A stretch of 64,000 nucleotides of DNA, from the NCBI GenBank assembly GCA_947447975.1, contig CANFLU010000007.1:1-64000 (forward strand). Direction: 5' to 3'. This document shows positions 51,856-59,732 of the stretch, piece after piece (the stretch's first letter is position 1; each line of letters opens with the position of its first letter). Source of the stretch: Comamonadaceae bacterium. Its GTDB lineage: Bacteria; Pseudomonadota; Gammaproteobacteria; Burkholderiales; Burkholderiaceae_C. The position numbers and the translations under genes were made by a program. The notes below the pieces were generated by a model that saw only the letters and a program-made list of their open reading frames with translations, made no database searches and was not told the DNA's origin.

Positions 51856-52482
51856 TCCAACGAATTCCTCTTATTTTTGCTAACTGCACTCACCTTCAAG
51901 GGACGGCGAAAACCCTAATTAGATCATGCAATTGCCCGGGAACAATGGCGCACTTCGAGAGAACATGCGCCTACCGCGACACCAACAAACAAGTAATGGA
52001 GAGGCGGACGTAGCATACCCGATTCGGATCAAAACGCAAGATCGCAATCCGTATGATTGGGATGAACTAGCAAGCTCTTATTGCGCCCAATGAAACACCT
52101 TTGGCGGGCACTTATATTGTAAATCAAGTACTTACGAATCGTCTTACTGTCTCGTGGACGGCGCGGATCAAGTTACGTCCCTTACCTTTATTACAGAATC
52201 CCAATGTCTCGGGCACTGTTGTCGCTATGCTTGTACGCCGTTAGTGTATAAGCGTATTTTCTTTTATATAAATATTTAATTTTAGAAAAATATCATCAAA
52301 TAAGAAATCAGACCTTGGATTTAATCAAGCGACGGATTTGAGAGCCGCATATTGCCACTCAGCTTATGTCAGCTTAATGCTTTTAATCGACCGCGCCCGA
52401 TCAGGGCCAGTACTTTAAGTCCTGATAATCAGGCACATCACCCCAGCGCATTGGGGTGCCAGCATCGGTCCAGTTGACACGC
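51856..52482. other. A/T-rich non-coding stretch between the caspase cluster and tRNA-Ser
   Basis: These 627 bases lack a convincing gene on either strand. The part at about 52250-52330 is very A/T-rich. Near the tRNA there are short perfect palindromes: CACCCCA with TGGGGTG at 52439-52458, and CCTGAT-A-ATCAGG at 52421-52433. These could form hairpins behind the tRNA. No att-like repeat of the tRNA end, integrase or recombinase is present. The region probably holds the cluster promoter at its caspase side. Confidence 0.5.
52012..52039 (-). promoter_or_regulatory. Possible sigma-70 promoter of the caspase cluster
   Basis: On the minus strand TTGCGT (52034-52039) and TATGCT (52012-52017) are separated by 16 bases. 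The transcript would start near 52005 and leave a leader of about 150 bases before the caspase ATG. The match is moderate and no other signal supports it. Confidence 0.3.
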
Positions 52483-52572
52483 TGGCGGAGAAGGCGGGAT
52501 TCGAACCCGCGGAGGGTTTTACCCCTCGCACGCTTTCCAGGCGTGTGACTTAAACCACTCATCCACCTCTCC
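52483..52572 (-). tRNA. tRNA-Ser(GGA)
   Basis: The 90-base gene reads GGAGAGGTGGATGAGTGG at the 5' end and CCTTCTCC-G-CCA at the 3' end, with the CCA encoded. The anticodon loop is CTGGAAA, so the anticodon is GGA (serine, UCC/UCU). A long variable arm (GCGAGGGGTAAAACCCTCC) and the T-loop GTTCGAATC confirm a class II serine tRNA. The acceptor stem has 7 pairs with one G-U. It lies 13 bases after holC on the same strand, and marks the edge of the A/T-rich block. Confidence 0.97.
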
Positions 52573-52585
52573 GGAGTGCGCGAGT

Positions 52586-53041
52586 TTAACCCGAGTCCGG
52601 GGTCTTCATAGTGGACCCGTGGCGTACATCATGATTCACCAAGCTAAAGCCGCGCTGCTTATAGGTTTTCCAGCGCTGGCGGGCCGCTTGAATGTCGAAT
52701 TCCTCACCGGACACCAGCTCAATGAGCCGTTCACGGCTATGGGGGTCGTTCTGCACGGAGCCAGTCATATTGATCAATACTGCGTCGCTCGCCAAGTTCT
52801 CTGGCACCTGTTCTGCCAATAAGGCGGGGCTGCGGGCCGCAATCGTGGTCGGGGCGCCGGCCATGGCATGTGGCGTGAAGCCCGCGGCTTCGCTAACCCA
52901 CAAAGCCTCGTCCAAGCGCCGCAGCGTCGCCGCATCGGCCAGGACGAGGGCTTTGGCCCCGCTGGCCAGCACTTTACGCACCAGGCGGCAGGCATAGCCC
53001 ACCCGGTCGTCGATACCAATATGGAAAGCGACCTGCGTCAC
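52586..53041 (-). CDS. holC: DNA polymerase III chi subunit
   Basis: HolC links the clamp loader to single-stranded DNA-binding protein. The 151-residue protein begins MTQVAFHIGIDDRVGYACRL and shows the family opening (FHIG) with RLVRKVLASGAKALVLAD, EALWVSEAAGFTPHAM, AVLINMTGSVQND and ERLIELVSGEEFDIQAARQRWKTYKQRGFSL. Length matches other HolC. The ATG overlaps the stop of pepA (53038-53041), the same pepA-holC order as in E. coli, where valS follows. Here a tRNA-Ser follows instead. Confidence 0.94.
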   Translation of the reverse strand: MTQVAFHIGIDDRVGYACRLVRKVLASGAKALVLADAATLRRLDEALWVSEAAGFTPHAMAGAPTTIAARSPALLAEQVPENLASDAVLINMTGSVQNDPHSRERLIELVSGEEFDIQAARQRWKTYKQRGFSLVNHDVRHGSTMKTPDSG

Positions 53042-54483
53042 TTGGCTTTCGCAGGCCCTAGGAGATATTCCACCAGCAGGCCTACCGGTCGGCCGGTCGC
53101 GCCTTTTTGGGCTCCGCTCTTCCAGGCGCTACCTGCGATGTCCAAATGCGCCCAAGGGAACTTTTCTGCAAAGCGTTGTAAAAACTTGGCCGCGGTCACC
53201 GCACCGGCGGCACGTCCGGCGACATTGCCCACATCGGCGAAGTTTGTCTTCAATCCCTCGGCGTAGTCTTCGTCCAAGGGCATGCGCCAGCACAGGTCTT
53301 GGGCGCGGTCACCAGCGCTGGCCAGGGCCTGCGCGAGATCTTCTTGGTCCGAGAACATGCCGCTACGTACCGCGCCCAGGGCGATGACGCAGGCACCGGT
53401 CAGTGTGGCGATGTCCACCACCGCCGTGGGCTTAAAGCGTTCAGCATAGGTCAGCGCGTCGCACAAAATCAGGCGGCCTTCGGCGTCGGTGTTCAGGATT
53501 TCGATGGTTTGGCCACTCATACTGGTCACCACGTCCCCCGGCTTCACGGCTTTGCCGTTAATCAGGTTTTCGCAGGAGGGAATGAGCCCGACCACGTTGA
53601 TGGCGGGTTTGAGCAGCGACAAGGTCTTGAAAGTGCCCAATACGCTGGCAGCGCCAGACATATCGAACTTCATTTCATCCATTTCAGGCGCAGGCTTGAT
53701 CGAAATGCCGCCGCTGTCAAAGGTGATGCCTTTGCCCACGATCACGGCTGGGGCTTTGGTTTTGGCTGCACCTTCGTAGCGCATCACGATAAAACGCAAA
53801 GGCTGGTCCGAGCCCTGGGCCACCGCCATGAACGAGCCCATGCCCAGCTTAGCCACCTCGCGCGGCCCCAAAACGGTGCAGCTGATCTTGGGGTGCTTGG
53901 CCAGTGCTTGCGCGGCATTGGCCAGGTCGGTGGGCGTGGCCAAATTTGCAGGGCGATTAGCCCATTCTTTGGCCAATTCCACCCCGGCAACCACCGCAAC
54001 GGCGCGATCAAACACGGGCTTCACCTCGGCCAGCCTGGCCACCCCGATCAGGGCTTTTTGCAGGCTACGCGGCTGCGGTTTGGACTTGCTGGTGGTGTAC
54101 ACATAGGTGTTGTCGGCGACTGCAAGAACGGCGGCCCGCACTGCCTCAGCGCTGGCAGAACCGGCAAAACACACGACTAAGCGCTTCAAATTGGCAGATT
54201 TTCCTAGCCCCAAGCCCGCTTGCAGCGCACTTTTTACCTGCCGGGCGCTGCCTTCGCCAACGCTGGCCAGCACCACACGCACGGCCGCGCATTGGGCAGG
54301 ACGGTACAGGGCCAGGCATTTGCCCACGCCGGTTTCCAGGTCGCCCGACTTGAGGGCGGCACCAATGAGCTGGGACGCGGCGTCTTTCGCCGGCTTAAAG
54401 TCCTTGGGAACCAGCACCAACAATAAGTCACATTTCTCTGCGGCGGCGCCGGCCATTTCCAAGGCTTTGATTTCGAAGTTCAT
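53038..54483 (-). CDS. pepA: Leucyl aminopeptidase
   Basis: PepA is a two-metal aminopeptidase of the M17 family that removes N-terminal leucine and other residues; the E. coli protein also binds DNA in Xer recombination. The 481-residue protein has the metal-binding core VGKGITFDSGGISIKPAPEMDEMKFDMSGA and the active-site signature NTDAEGRLILCDALTYAE, with the catalytic Arg in the latter. The N-terminal domain is less conserved, as usual. The start MNFEIKALEMAG at 54483 is 23 bases from the divergent lptF start. Divergence of pepA-holC from lptF-lptG matches E. coli. Confidence 0.96.
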   Translation of the reverse strand: MNFEIKALEMAGAAAEKCDLLLVLVPKDFKPAKDAASQLIGAALKSGDLETGVGKCLALYRPAQCAAVRVVLASVGEGSARQVKSALQAGLGLGKSANLKRLVVCFAGSASAEAVRAAVLAVADNTYVYTTSKSKPQPRSLQKALIGVARLAEVKPVFDRAVAVVAGVELAKEWANRPANLATPTDLANAAQALAKHPKISCTVLGPREVAKLGMGSFMAVAQGSDQPLRFIVMRYEGAAKTKAPAVIVGKGITFDSGGISIKPAPEMDEMKFDMSGAASVLGTFKTLSLLKPAINVVGLIPSCENLINGKAVKPGDVVTSMSGQTIEILNTDAEGRLILCDALTYAERFKPTAVVDIATLTGACVIALGAVRSGMFSDQEDLAQALASAGDRAQDLCWRMPLDEDYAEGLKTNFADVGNVAGRAAGAVTAAKFLQRFAEKFPWAHLDIAGSAWKSGAQKGATGRPVGLLVEYLLGPAKAK

Positions 54484-54506
54484 AATTGACCCTTTCTACG
54501 GCGTCC

Positions 54507-55607
54507 ATGTTATTCCATTCCTCCATCCGCAAGGAACTCGCCCGCACTTTCGGTGCGACCTTGGTGATTTTGATTACCGTGGTGATGACCACGACCGTCA
54601 TCCGGACTTTGGGCGAAGCCACGCGCGGGGTCTTCAACCCCACGGATGTGATGATCATCATGGGTTACACGGTGCTGTCTCAGTTGCCCGCAATACTGTC
54701 CTTTAGCTTGTTTTTGGCGATAGTTAGCGTACTCACGCGTATGTACCGCGACAGCGAAATGGTCATTTGGCTGAGCAGCGGTCGGGGTTTGGCCTCGCTC
54801 ATCCGTCCCCTATTGCACTTTGCCTGGCCGGTCTTTGTCCTGATCCTGACCCTGGCCTTGGTGGTTTTGCCATGGGCCTTTAGCCAGATCGAAGACCTGC
54901 GCGACCAGTTCCAAAAGCGCAGCGATGTCTCGCGGGTCGAGCCCGGCCAGTTTCAGGAGTCGGCCAATGGCGACAAGGTATTTTTTATCGACAAAGACAG
55001 CTCCAACAAAGAACAAGGAATCAATGTATTTCTGGTAAGCCGCGAGCGAGGTATCGAAACCGTTACCTCTGCTGACCGTGGCATGGTGCAGGTCGATGAA
55101 GGACAAAAACGCCTGATTCTGGAAAACGGGCAGCGCGTAGAAATCGCCATGGATACCCGCGAGAGCAATTTCAGCACGTTTGAGCGTTACACCATCAAGC
55201 TCGGCTTTGCTGCGCCCACGGTTCGCAATTTCATACCCGCATACACCCTGCCCACGGCCGAACTTGTGGCCTCCCCGCTACCGGCCCACCGTGGCGAACT
55301 AGTCTGGCGCGCCGGTTTTCTTCTGGCGGCGGTGAATGTCATTTTTTTGGGCCTAGCCGTTTCTGGCTTTAACCCGCGCGTGGGCCGGGCAGGCAATTTG
55401 GTGTTTGCGTTTTTAGTCTACCTGGTGTATTTCAATATGCTGGCTTTGGGTAAAAACTGGGTGGAAACCGGGCAAATGACCGCCGTGCCGGTGTTGCTGG
55501 TTTTGCATGGTGGCATGTTCGCACTCAGCCTGTTCTGGCTGACCTTGCGCCACAACCATTGGGCCTTGCGCCTGCCCGCGCGTTGGCGCGCTGGAGCCAG
55601 TCGGTGA
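54507..55607 (+). CDS. lptF: LPS export permease LptF
   Basis: LptF and LptG form the inner-membrane channel of the LptB2FG transporter that extracts LPS and passes it to LptC. The protein has 366 residues from the ATG at 54507 (MLFHSSIRKELARTFGATLV). Six membrane segments are visible, including LVILITVVMTTTVIR, LPAILSFSLFLAIVSVLTR, LLHFAWPVFVLILTLALVVLP, and near the end VNVIFLGLAVSGF and LVFAFLVYLVYFNML. The large periplasmic beta-jellyroll lies at about residues 125-260 (VEPGQFQESANGDKVFFIDK). RMYRDSEMVIWLSSG is the LptB coupling helix. The stop overlaps the lptG GTG by 4 bases. Confidence 0.95.
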   Translation: MLFHSSIRKELARTFGATLVILITVVMTTTVIRTLGEATRGVFNPTDVMIIMGYTVLSQLPAILSFSLFLAIVSVLTRMYRDSEMVIWLSSGRGLASLIRPLLHFAWPVFVLILTLALVVLPWAFSQIEDLRDQFQKRSDVSRVEPGQFQESANGDKVFFIDKDSSNKEQGINVFLVSRERGIETVTSADRGMVQVDEGQKRLILENGQRVEIAMDTRESNFSTFERYTIKLGFAAPTVRNFIPAYTLPTAELVASPLPAHRGELVWRAGFLLAAVNVIFLGLAVSGFNPRVGRAGNLVFAFLVYLVYFNMLALGKNWVETGQMTAVPVLLVLHGGMFALSLFWLTLRHNHWALRLPARWRAGASR

Positions 55608-56710
55608 AAACGCTACGTAAATTGCTCTATGTGGAAGTGCTGGCTGCCGTGGCGCTGGTGCTCTTTGCATTTAGCGCCCTGTTTTTGTTTTTTGACCTGA
55701 CCGATGAACTCAACGCCATAGAAAACAACAAGGCACTGGCCTACACCGTAGGCAAGGCCCTGGTCTATGTCGCCCTGATGATTCCCAGCCACCTGTATGA
55801 GTTGATGCCGATTGCGGTACTCATTGGCACCATTTTTGTGATGGCCCGGCTGGCGCAAAGTTCAGAATTCACCATCTTGCGCACCAGCGGCCTTGGCCCA
55901 TGGCAGGCTCTGCGCGCACTGTTATTGCTGGGCCTCGGGTTTGTAACCCTGACTTTTGCGCTAGGGGACTACCTGGCGCCATTGGCAGATAAGACGGCAC
56001 AGGCGATCAAAGCCCAGGCGCTGGGTCAAATTTCCCTCGGACGCACTGGGGCCTGGATCAAAGACAAACAAACCTACAGCAGCTTTTCGGTGAATGTGGG
56101 GGCGCTGGAGGGCACTACCGGAATGAAAGGCGTGCGCATTTTTGAACTGGACAACAAGGGGCACATCGTATCGGTGATGCAGGCTGCCGGTGCCGAGTTC
56201 GGGCCCGGGCAGTCCTGGTCCTTGCTAGATGTGACACGCACGGAATTTGTGAATATGGGCACGCCCCAAGCCCAAGCCAGCACCACCCGCCATGCGCAGC
56301 TCAGTTGGCTTAACCAAATCAGCGCCGAAATGGTGGCCTCGGCCCTGCTGCGTCCAGAACGAATGGCGACGCTAGACCTCTACCAATATGTACGTCACCT
56401 CAATGCCAATGGACAGTCGGCACAAAAATATGAAATCCAATTTTGGAAAAAAGTGTTTTATCCGCTGAGCTGCCTGGTCATGGCCATGCTCGCCCTGCCG
56501 TTTGCCTATTTGCACTTTCGCAGCACAGGCACTACGCCTATGGTGTTTATCGGTGTGATGGCAGGCATTAGTTTTGTGTTGCTCAACAATCTGGTGGGTG
56601 ACTTGGGGTATTTGCAGGGCTGGCAAGCCTGGCTGACTGCCGCCCTGCCCGGCCTCATTTACTGCATTATTTCACTGGCCGCCTTCGGTTGGCTCGTGGC
56701 CCGTCAATGA
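55604..56710 (+). CDS. lptG: LPS export permease LptG
   Basis: LptG is the partner of LptF. The protein has 368 residues from the GTG at 55604 (MKTLRKLLYVEVLAAVALVL), which overlaps the lptF TGA. The pattern includes FAFSALFLFFDLTDELNAI, SHLYELMPIAVLIGTIFVMARLAQSSEFTILRTSGL (coupling helix and LptB contact), a periplasmic jellyroll (about residues 115-250), and C-terminal spans LSCLVMAMLALPFAYLHFRS, TTPMVFIGVMAGISFVLLNN. Length and topology are normal. Its stop overlaps the next ATG, so three genes form one transcript. Confidence 0.95.
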   Translation: MKTLRKLLYVEVLAAVALVLFAFSALFLFFDLTDELNAIENNKALAYTVGKALVYVALMIPSHLYELMPIAVLIGTIFVMARLAQSSEFTILRTSGLGPWQALRALLLLGLGFVTLTFALGDYLAPLADKTAQAIKAQALGQISLGRTGAWIKDKQTYSSFSVNVGALEGTTGMKGVRIFELDNKGHIVSVMQAAGAEFGPGQSWSLLDVTRTEFVNMGTPQAQASTTRHAQLSWLNQISAEMVASALLRPERMATLDLYQYVRHLNANGQSAQKYEIQFWKKVFYPLSCLVMAMLALPFAYLHFRSTGTTPMVFIGVMAGISFVLLNNLVGDLGYLQGWQAWLTAALPGLIYCIISLAAFGWLVARQ

Positions 56711-57087
56711 CCCAACCCGACCAAGGCGGCCGAAGCGCCATTGTTTTATTTGCCCATGGTTCTCGCGACCCACTGTGGCACCGCCCCATCCAAGCCGTGG
56801 CCGATGCCATCACCTTGCGCGCGCCGGTGACGCCAGTGGCCTGCGCTTTCCTAGAGCTAAGCACGCCCGATTTGCAGACCGCGTGCGCTGGCCTAATCGG
56901 CCAGGGCGTCCTCACCATCACCATCGTCCCGATGTTTCTTGGTGTGGGCAAACATGCGCGCGAAGACCTACCGGCGCTGATGGCTCAGATACGTCTGCAT
57001 TGGCCGGCCGTCCAATTCCGGATGCAGTCCGCGGTGGGTGAAGACCCGCGACTGATTGACCTGCTGGCGGATATCGCATTGGGCTAA
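56707..57087 (+). CDS. CbiX-type sirohydrochlorin chelatase-like protein
   Basis: The 126-residue protein from the ATG at 56707 (MTQPDQGGRSAIVLFAHGSRDP) is the single-domain CbiX/SirB form. The metal-binding His lies in FAHGSRDPLW. ACAFLELSTPDL and TIVPMFLGVGKHAREDLP, with the second conserved His, complete the CbiX fold. Such proteins insert cobalt, nickel or iron into sirohydrochlorin; in this context ferrochelation for siroheme is plausible because a CysB-type sulfur regulator follows. The first ATG overlaps the lptG stop (ATGA), so it is transcribed with the LPS permease genes. Confidence 0.87.
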   Translation: MTQPDQGGRSAIVLFAHGSRDPLWHRPIQAVADAITLRAPVTPVACAFLELSTPDLQTACAGLIGQGVLTITIVPMFLGVGKHAREDLPALMAQIRLHWPAVQFRMQSAVGEDPRLIDLLADIALG

Positions 57088-57144
57088 GACGGGTGAAAAC
57101 TAAAATTAGTGCATAATGAATCGATTCTTTAGCTTAATTTAGTT

Positions 57145-58098
57145 ATGAACTTGCACCAATTTCGCTTTGTCCAGGAAGCGGTACGCCACGACCTGAACCT
57201 TACCGAAGCGGCAAAGGCCTTGCACACCTCGCAGCCCGGCGTTTCCAAAGCGATTATTGAGTTGGAGCAGGAGCTAGGCATTGAAATTTTCACACGCCAT
57301 GGCAAACGCCTTAAACGCGTCACCGAGCCCGGACGCCATGTGGTGAGCAGCATCAATCTGATATTGCGCGAACTGGGCAACCTCAAACGTATCGGTGAGC
57401 AATACAGCCGAGAGGACAGCGGCACCCTATCCATCGCCACCACGCATACCCAAGCGCGCTATGTGCTGCCCGAAAAAGTGGCTAGCCTGCGCGCAAGTTT
57501 CCCCAAAGTCAATGTCAGCCTGCACCAAGGTGCGCCGGACCAGGTGGCACGTATGCTGATCGACGAGATAGCCGAAATCGGTATCGCCACCGAATCTCTG
57601 GCCTCCTATCCCGAACTGGTAACCCTACCCTGCTACGAATGGCAGCACATGTTGGTCATGCCGGTAGACCATCCCTTGGCCGCGCGCACCCGCATCACGC
57701 TAGACGACGTCGCCGCCGAGCCCTTGATCACCTACCACCCGTCATTTACCGGTCGCACCAAAATCGATGCCGCCTTTGCCGCACGCAAATTACAGCCGCG
57801 CATCGCGCTCGAGGCCATTGACTCGGACGTCATCACTACCTATGTTCGCCTAGGCTTAGGCTTAGGCATAGCCGCCGAAATGGCGGTACGCGACTTGCAA
57901 GCGGATGGCGGAAAAAGTGGCCTGGTGGTGCGCCCCGCTGGCCATTTGTTTGGCCAAAATATGACGCGCGTGGCATTCAAACGCAGCGCCTATTTGCGCA
58001 ATTTTGTTTACACCTTTACCGAGCTGCTCAGCGACCGCCTAAGCCGCCGCACCGTGGAGCGGGCCATGGGCGGCCACTTCACCGATTCGGACATTTAA
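57145..58098 (+). CDS. cysB: CysB-family LysR regulator
   Basis: The 317-residue protein is a LysR-type regulator with an N-terminal winged HTH (MNLHQFRFVQEAVRHDLNLTEAAKAL, TSQPGVSKAIIELEQELGIEIFTRHGKRL). The effector domain includes the CysB-specific ligand pocket STTHTQARYVLP-like stretch (LSIATTHTQARYVLP), LHQGAPDQVARMLIDEIAEIGIATE and FTRVAFKRSAYLR-type end. CysB activates sulfate assimilation genes in response to N-acetylserine; paralogue Cbl has similar motifs, so assignment to CysB is likely not certain. Full length. It lies 57 bases after cbiX and is separated from the aminotransferase by 40 bases. Confidence 0.9.
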   Translation: MNLHQFRFVQEAVRHDLNLTEAAKALHTSQPGVSKAIIELEQELGIEIFTRHGKRLKRVTEPGRHVVSSINLILRELGNLKRIGEQYSREDSGTLSIATTHTQARYVLPEKVASLRASFPKVNVSLHQGAPDQVARMLIDEIAEIGIATESLASYPELVTLPCYEWQHMLVMPVDHPLAARTRITLDDVAAEPLITYHPSFTGRTKIDAAFAARKLQPRIALEAIDSDVITTYVRLGLGLGIAAEMAVRDLQADGGKSGLVVRPAGHLFGQNMTRVAFKRSAYLRNFVYTFTELLSDRLSRRTVERAMGGHFTDSDI

Positions 58099-58138
58099 CC
58101 CCCTCCCTCCCCCCCAAGCACCACGCGCCGTACTCCCC

Positions 58139-59320
58139 ATGCCACAGAATGCTTCGGCCGCTCCAGTTGTCACGACCCCAGCGCTGAGAAGTCGCCTGCC
58201 GGAGGTGGGCACCACGATTTTTACCATCATGTCCGCACTCGCCACCGAGCACCAAGCGGTGAATTTGGGCCAGGGATTCCCAGACTTTGCTTGCGACCCG
58301 GTTTTGCTGGACGCCGTCAGCCAGGCCATGCGCCAAGGGCACAACCAGTACCCGCCCATGGCCGGGGTACTCAGCCTGCGCGAAGCCGTGGCCGACAAAG
58401 TCGAGCACCTGTATGGTCATCGCTACCGTGCCGCAGACGAAATCACCATCACCGCCGGGGCCACGCAGGCGATTATTTCCATCGTCTTGGCGGTGGTGCA
58501 CCCCGGCGACGAAGTGATCGTGCTGGAGCCCTGCTACGACAGCTACCTGCCCAATATCGCCTTAGCCGGTGGCGTGGCGGTACGCGTGCCCTTGACGCCG
58601 GGCAGCTTTCGCCCTGACTTTGACAAGATCGCCGCGGCCATCAGCCCGCGCACCCGTTGCATCATCATCAATTCGCCCCACAACCCCAGCGGCACCATCT
58701 GGAGCCAGGCCGACATGCTGCGCCTGCAGGAAATTTTGGCGCCGACCGATGTGCTGGTGATCAGCGACGAGGTGTACGAGCACATGGTCTATGACGGTGC
58801 GCCGCATGAAAGCGTGGCCCGCTACCCCGGCCTGGCAGCGCGCAGCTTTATGGTGTCTAGCTTTGGCAAAACCTACCATGTCACCGGCTGGAAAGTCGGT
58901 TTTGTGGCGGCCCCGGCAGCCCTGAGCGCCGAACTACGCAAAGTGCACCAGTTCAATGTATTTACGGTGAACACGCCGGTGCAATACGGTTTAGCGGCCT
59001 ATATGCAGGAGCCGGGCCACTACCTAGCATTGCCCGCTTTCTACCAGCGCAAGCGCGATCTTTTTCGCCAAGGATTAGCACAGACGCGGTTTCGCCTGCT
59101 ACCCAGCGAAGGTACGTTTTTTCAGTGCGCAGACATTGCGCAAGTGAGCGATAGGAGCGAGGCCGAATTTTGCCGGTGGCTCACGATTGAAATCGGCGTG
59201 ACGGCCATCCCGATGTCGGTTTTTTACCGCGACGCCTTCGACCAAAAAATAGTGCGCTTTTGCTTTGCGAAGGAAGAGGCGACCTTGCGCAAAGCCTTAG
59301 AGCGCTTAGCCAAACTTTAG
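58139..59320 (+). CDS. PLP-dependent aminotransferase (methionine aminotransferase-like)
   Basis: The 393-residue protein is a class I/II PLP aminotransferase. NLGQGFPDFACDP, QYPPMAGVLSLREAV and the Tyr/Asp pocket segment VISDEVYEHMVYDG are visible. The PLP lysine is in SSFGKTYHVTGWKVGF, and the substrate-carboxylate Arg in KIVRFCFAKEE. The family layout is that of YbdL/CCBL-type methionine or kynurenine aminotransferases, which use aromatic or sulfur amino acids with 2-oxoacids. The upstream sulfur regulator supports a methionine-related role (2-oxo-4-methylthiobutyrate), but this is inference. ATG at 58139 (MPQNASAAPVV). Confidence 0.88.
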   Translation: MPQNASAAPVVTTPALRSRLPEVGTTIFTIMSALATEHQAVNLGQGFPDFACDPVLLDAVSQAMRQGHNQYPPMAGVLSLREAVADKVEHLYGHRYRAADEITITAGATQAIISIVLAVVHPGDEVIVLEPCYDSYLPNIALAGGVAVRVPLTPGSFRPDFDKIAAAISPRTRCIIINSPHNPSGTIWSQADMLRLQEILAPTDVLVISDEVYEHMVYDGAPHESVARYPGLAARSFMVSSFGKTYHVTGWKVGFVAAPAALSAELRKVHQFNVFTVNTPVQYGLAAYMQEPGHYLALPAFYQRKRDLFRQGLAQTRFRLLPSEGTFFQCADIAQVSDRSEAEFCRWLTIEIGVTAIPMSVFYRDAFDQKIVRFCFAKEEATLRKALERLAKL

Positions 59321-59391
59321 CGAATTTGTGCATGCGCCAAGGTGTCGCGCATCGATCTGATTGATGTAGAAATTTTTGAAAGTAAACACCC

Positions 59392-59727
59392 ATGTCCCTA
59401 ACCATCAGCGCCCATACCGCGCAATTTGCCACCGCACCGCAAATCGCCCCCGAGGACATGCCTGCCATCGCGGCGCAAGGCTTTAGCACCGTCGTGAACA
59501 ACCGCCCCGATGGCGAAGGCGGGCCCGATCAACCCAGCTCAGAAGCCATGGCCCAGGCCGCGCAGGCGGCGGGCCTGGAGTACCACTATCTGCCGGTAAT
59601 CAGCGGCCAAATCACGCCCGAGCAAGTTGCCCGCTTCGCCACCATCGTGGCCGACGCGCCCGGCCCGGTACTGGCCTTTTGCCGAAGTGGCGCACGTTCG
59701 ACCACTATCTGGCGCATGGGCCAGTAA
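59392..59727 (+). CDS. TIGR01244-type phosphatase/sulfurtransferase-like protein
   Basis: The 111-residue protein shows QIAPEDMPAIAAQGFSTVVNNRPDGE, the opening of TIGR01244 (beta-lactamase-hydrolase-like BLH domain), GLEYHYLPVISGQITPEQV and the catalytic P-loop CRSGARST (C-x5-R), as in dual-specificity phosphatases. It is one-domain and cytoplasmic. Relatives fused to a metallo-beta-lactamase domain act in sulfide oxidation; a sulfur-related role fits the CysB context. The ATG at 59392 is 71 bases after the aminotransferase stop. It converges on hrpA, with 5 bases between stops. Confidence 0.87.
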   Translation: MSLTISAHTAQFATAPQIAPEDMPAIAAQGFSTVVNNRPDGEGGPDQPSSEAMAQAAQAAGLEYHYLPVISGQITPEQVARFATIVADAPGPVLAFCRSGARSTTIWRMGQ

Positions 59728-59732
59728 AGCCT

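Noticed and set aside
52483..52572. tRNA-Ser as an active integration site
   Set aside because: No copy of the tRNA 3' end was seen at the far side of the A/T-rich block and no integrase is present, so I only note the adjacency.
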